NCBI GenBank assembly: GCA_937893125.1
Contig: CALBHW010000003.1
Location: 1-5,172 of the forward strand
Reading direction: 5' to 3'
Origin: an uncultured Clostridia bacterium
Lineage (GTDB): Bacteria > Bacillota > Clostridia > Christensenellales > UBA1242
DNA length: 5,172 nt
Position 1 is the stretch's first letter. Each line of letters starts with the position of its first letter. Positions 5,018 to 5,172 of this stretch are shown piece by piece. The notes beneath the pieces are model-generated. The model ran no database searches. It was not told where the DNA came from and saw only the letters and a list, made by a program, of their open reading frames with translations. A program made the position numbers and the translations under genes.

Positions 5018-5172
5018 ATCGATAAAACCCTTTAAAATAAAGGAATGTAGAGATTTTAGCGTTGCGAAATTTGGTACAAAAAAGAAATAAAAACTATTAT
5101 AATAATAGAAAAAAGGGTACTAAGAAAAAAAATAGTTTTTAGGGGAAAAAATTAGTTTTTACCTTGCTCCCC
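5018..5172. other. yidC downstream region, possible leader of the next gene
   Basis: There is no open frame of note. A weak five-pair hairpin (CCTTT/AAAGG, 5029-5043) follows yidC without a T-tract, so no clear terminator is visible. A perfect TATAAT (5098-5103) has only a poor -35 at 17 bases (TACAAA, 5075-5080). TAAAAACTATT (5088-5098) is an exact 11-base complement of 5131-5141, and the short copy TAGTTTTTA recurs at 5153-5161, so pairings compete. GGGG (5142-5145) can pair with CC at 5162-5163 or CCCC at 5169-5172 around an AAAAA-TTAG-TTTTT stem-loop. Confidence 0.4.

Noticed and set aside
1..5172. Mobile elements, CRISPR arrays, defence or toxin-antitoxin systems
   Set aside because: No transposase, integrase, terminal inverted repeats, regularly spaced repeats or recognisable defence genes are visible.

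Overview
The window is AT-rich bacterial chromosome carrying housekeeping genes from around a replication origin, all read on the + strand. Perfect DnaA boxes lie just upstream of dnaN, the rpmH-rnpA-yidD-yidC cluster is present, and YidC has the short form without the large N-terminal periplasmic domain. This suggests a low-GC Bacillota, most likely an uncultured clostridial lineage. The exact lineage cannot be fixed from the sequence alone.

Layout. Bases 1-150 hold three perfect TTATCCACA DnaA boxes, weaker boxes, a short GC-rich step, a DnaA-trio-like run and a pure A/T stretch. This has the anatomy of a chromosomal origin (oriC), and a candidate dnaN promoter is embedded in it. dnaN (163-1272, sliding clamp) follows and ends at a strong terminator-like inverted repeat (1406-1450). 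recF, the usual next gene, is absent. Instead a promoter near 1502-1530 and a leader of about 220 bases lead to a 235-residue protein of unknown family (1761-2468), which has its own terminator (2517-2547).

A near-consensus promoter (TTGACA, 17 bases, TACACT; 2598-2626) then begins a leader of about 400 bases ahead of rpmH. Inside it, a segment of roughly 170 bases at about 42% GC is flanked by almost pure A/T and contains several pairable helices. It looks like an undescribed structured RNA or a cis-regulatory leader. rpmH (L34, 45 codons), rnpA (RNase P protein), yidD and yidC follow as a tight operon, with a 5-base gap between rpmH and rnpA and an overlap of yidD with yidC. The final 155 bases contain a perfect TATAAT and competing hairpins, possibly the leader of the next gene outside the window.

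How it works together. The left part supplies replication initiation and processivity; the right part supplies ribosome assembly, tRNA processing and membrane-protein insertion. The unusual points are the direction and closeness of the rpmH cluster relative to dnaN (in Bacillus and E. coli it diverges from dnaA), the unknown gene between them, and the two long leaders. No mobile element, CRISPR array, tRNA or rRNA was seen.
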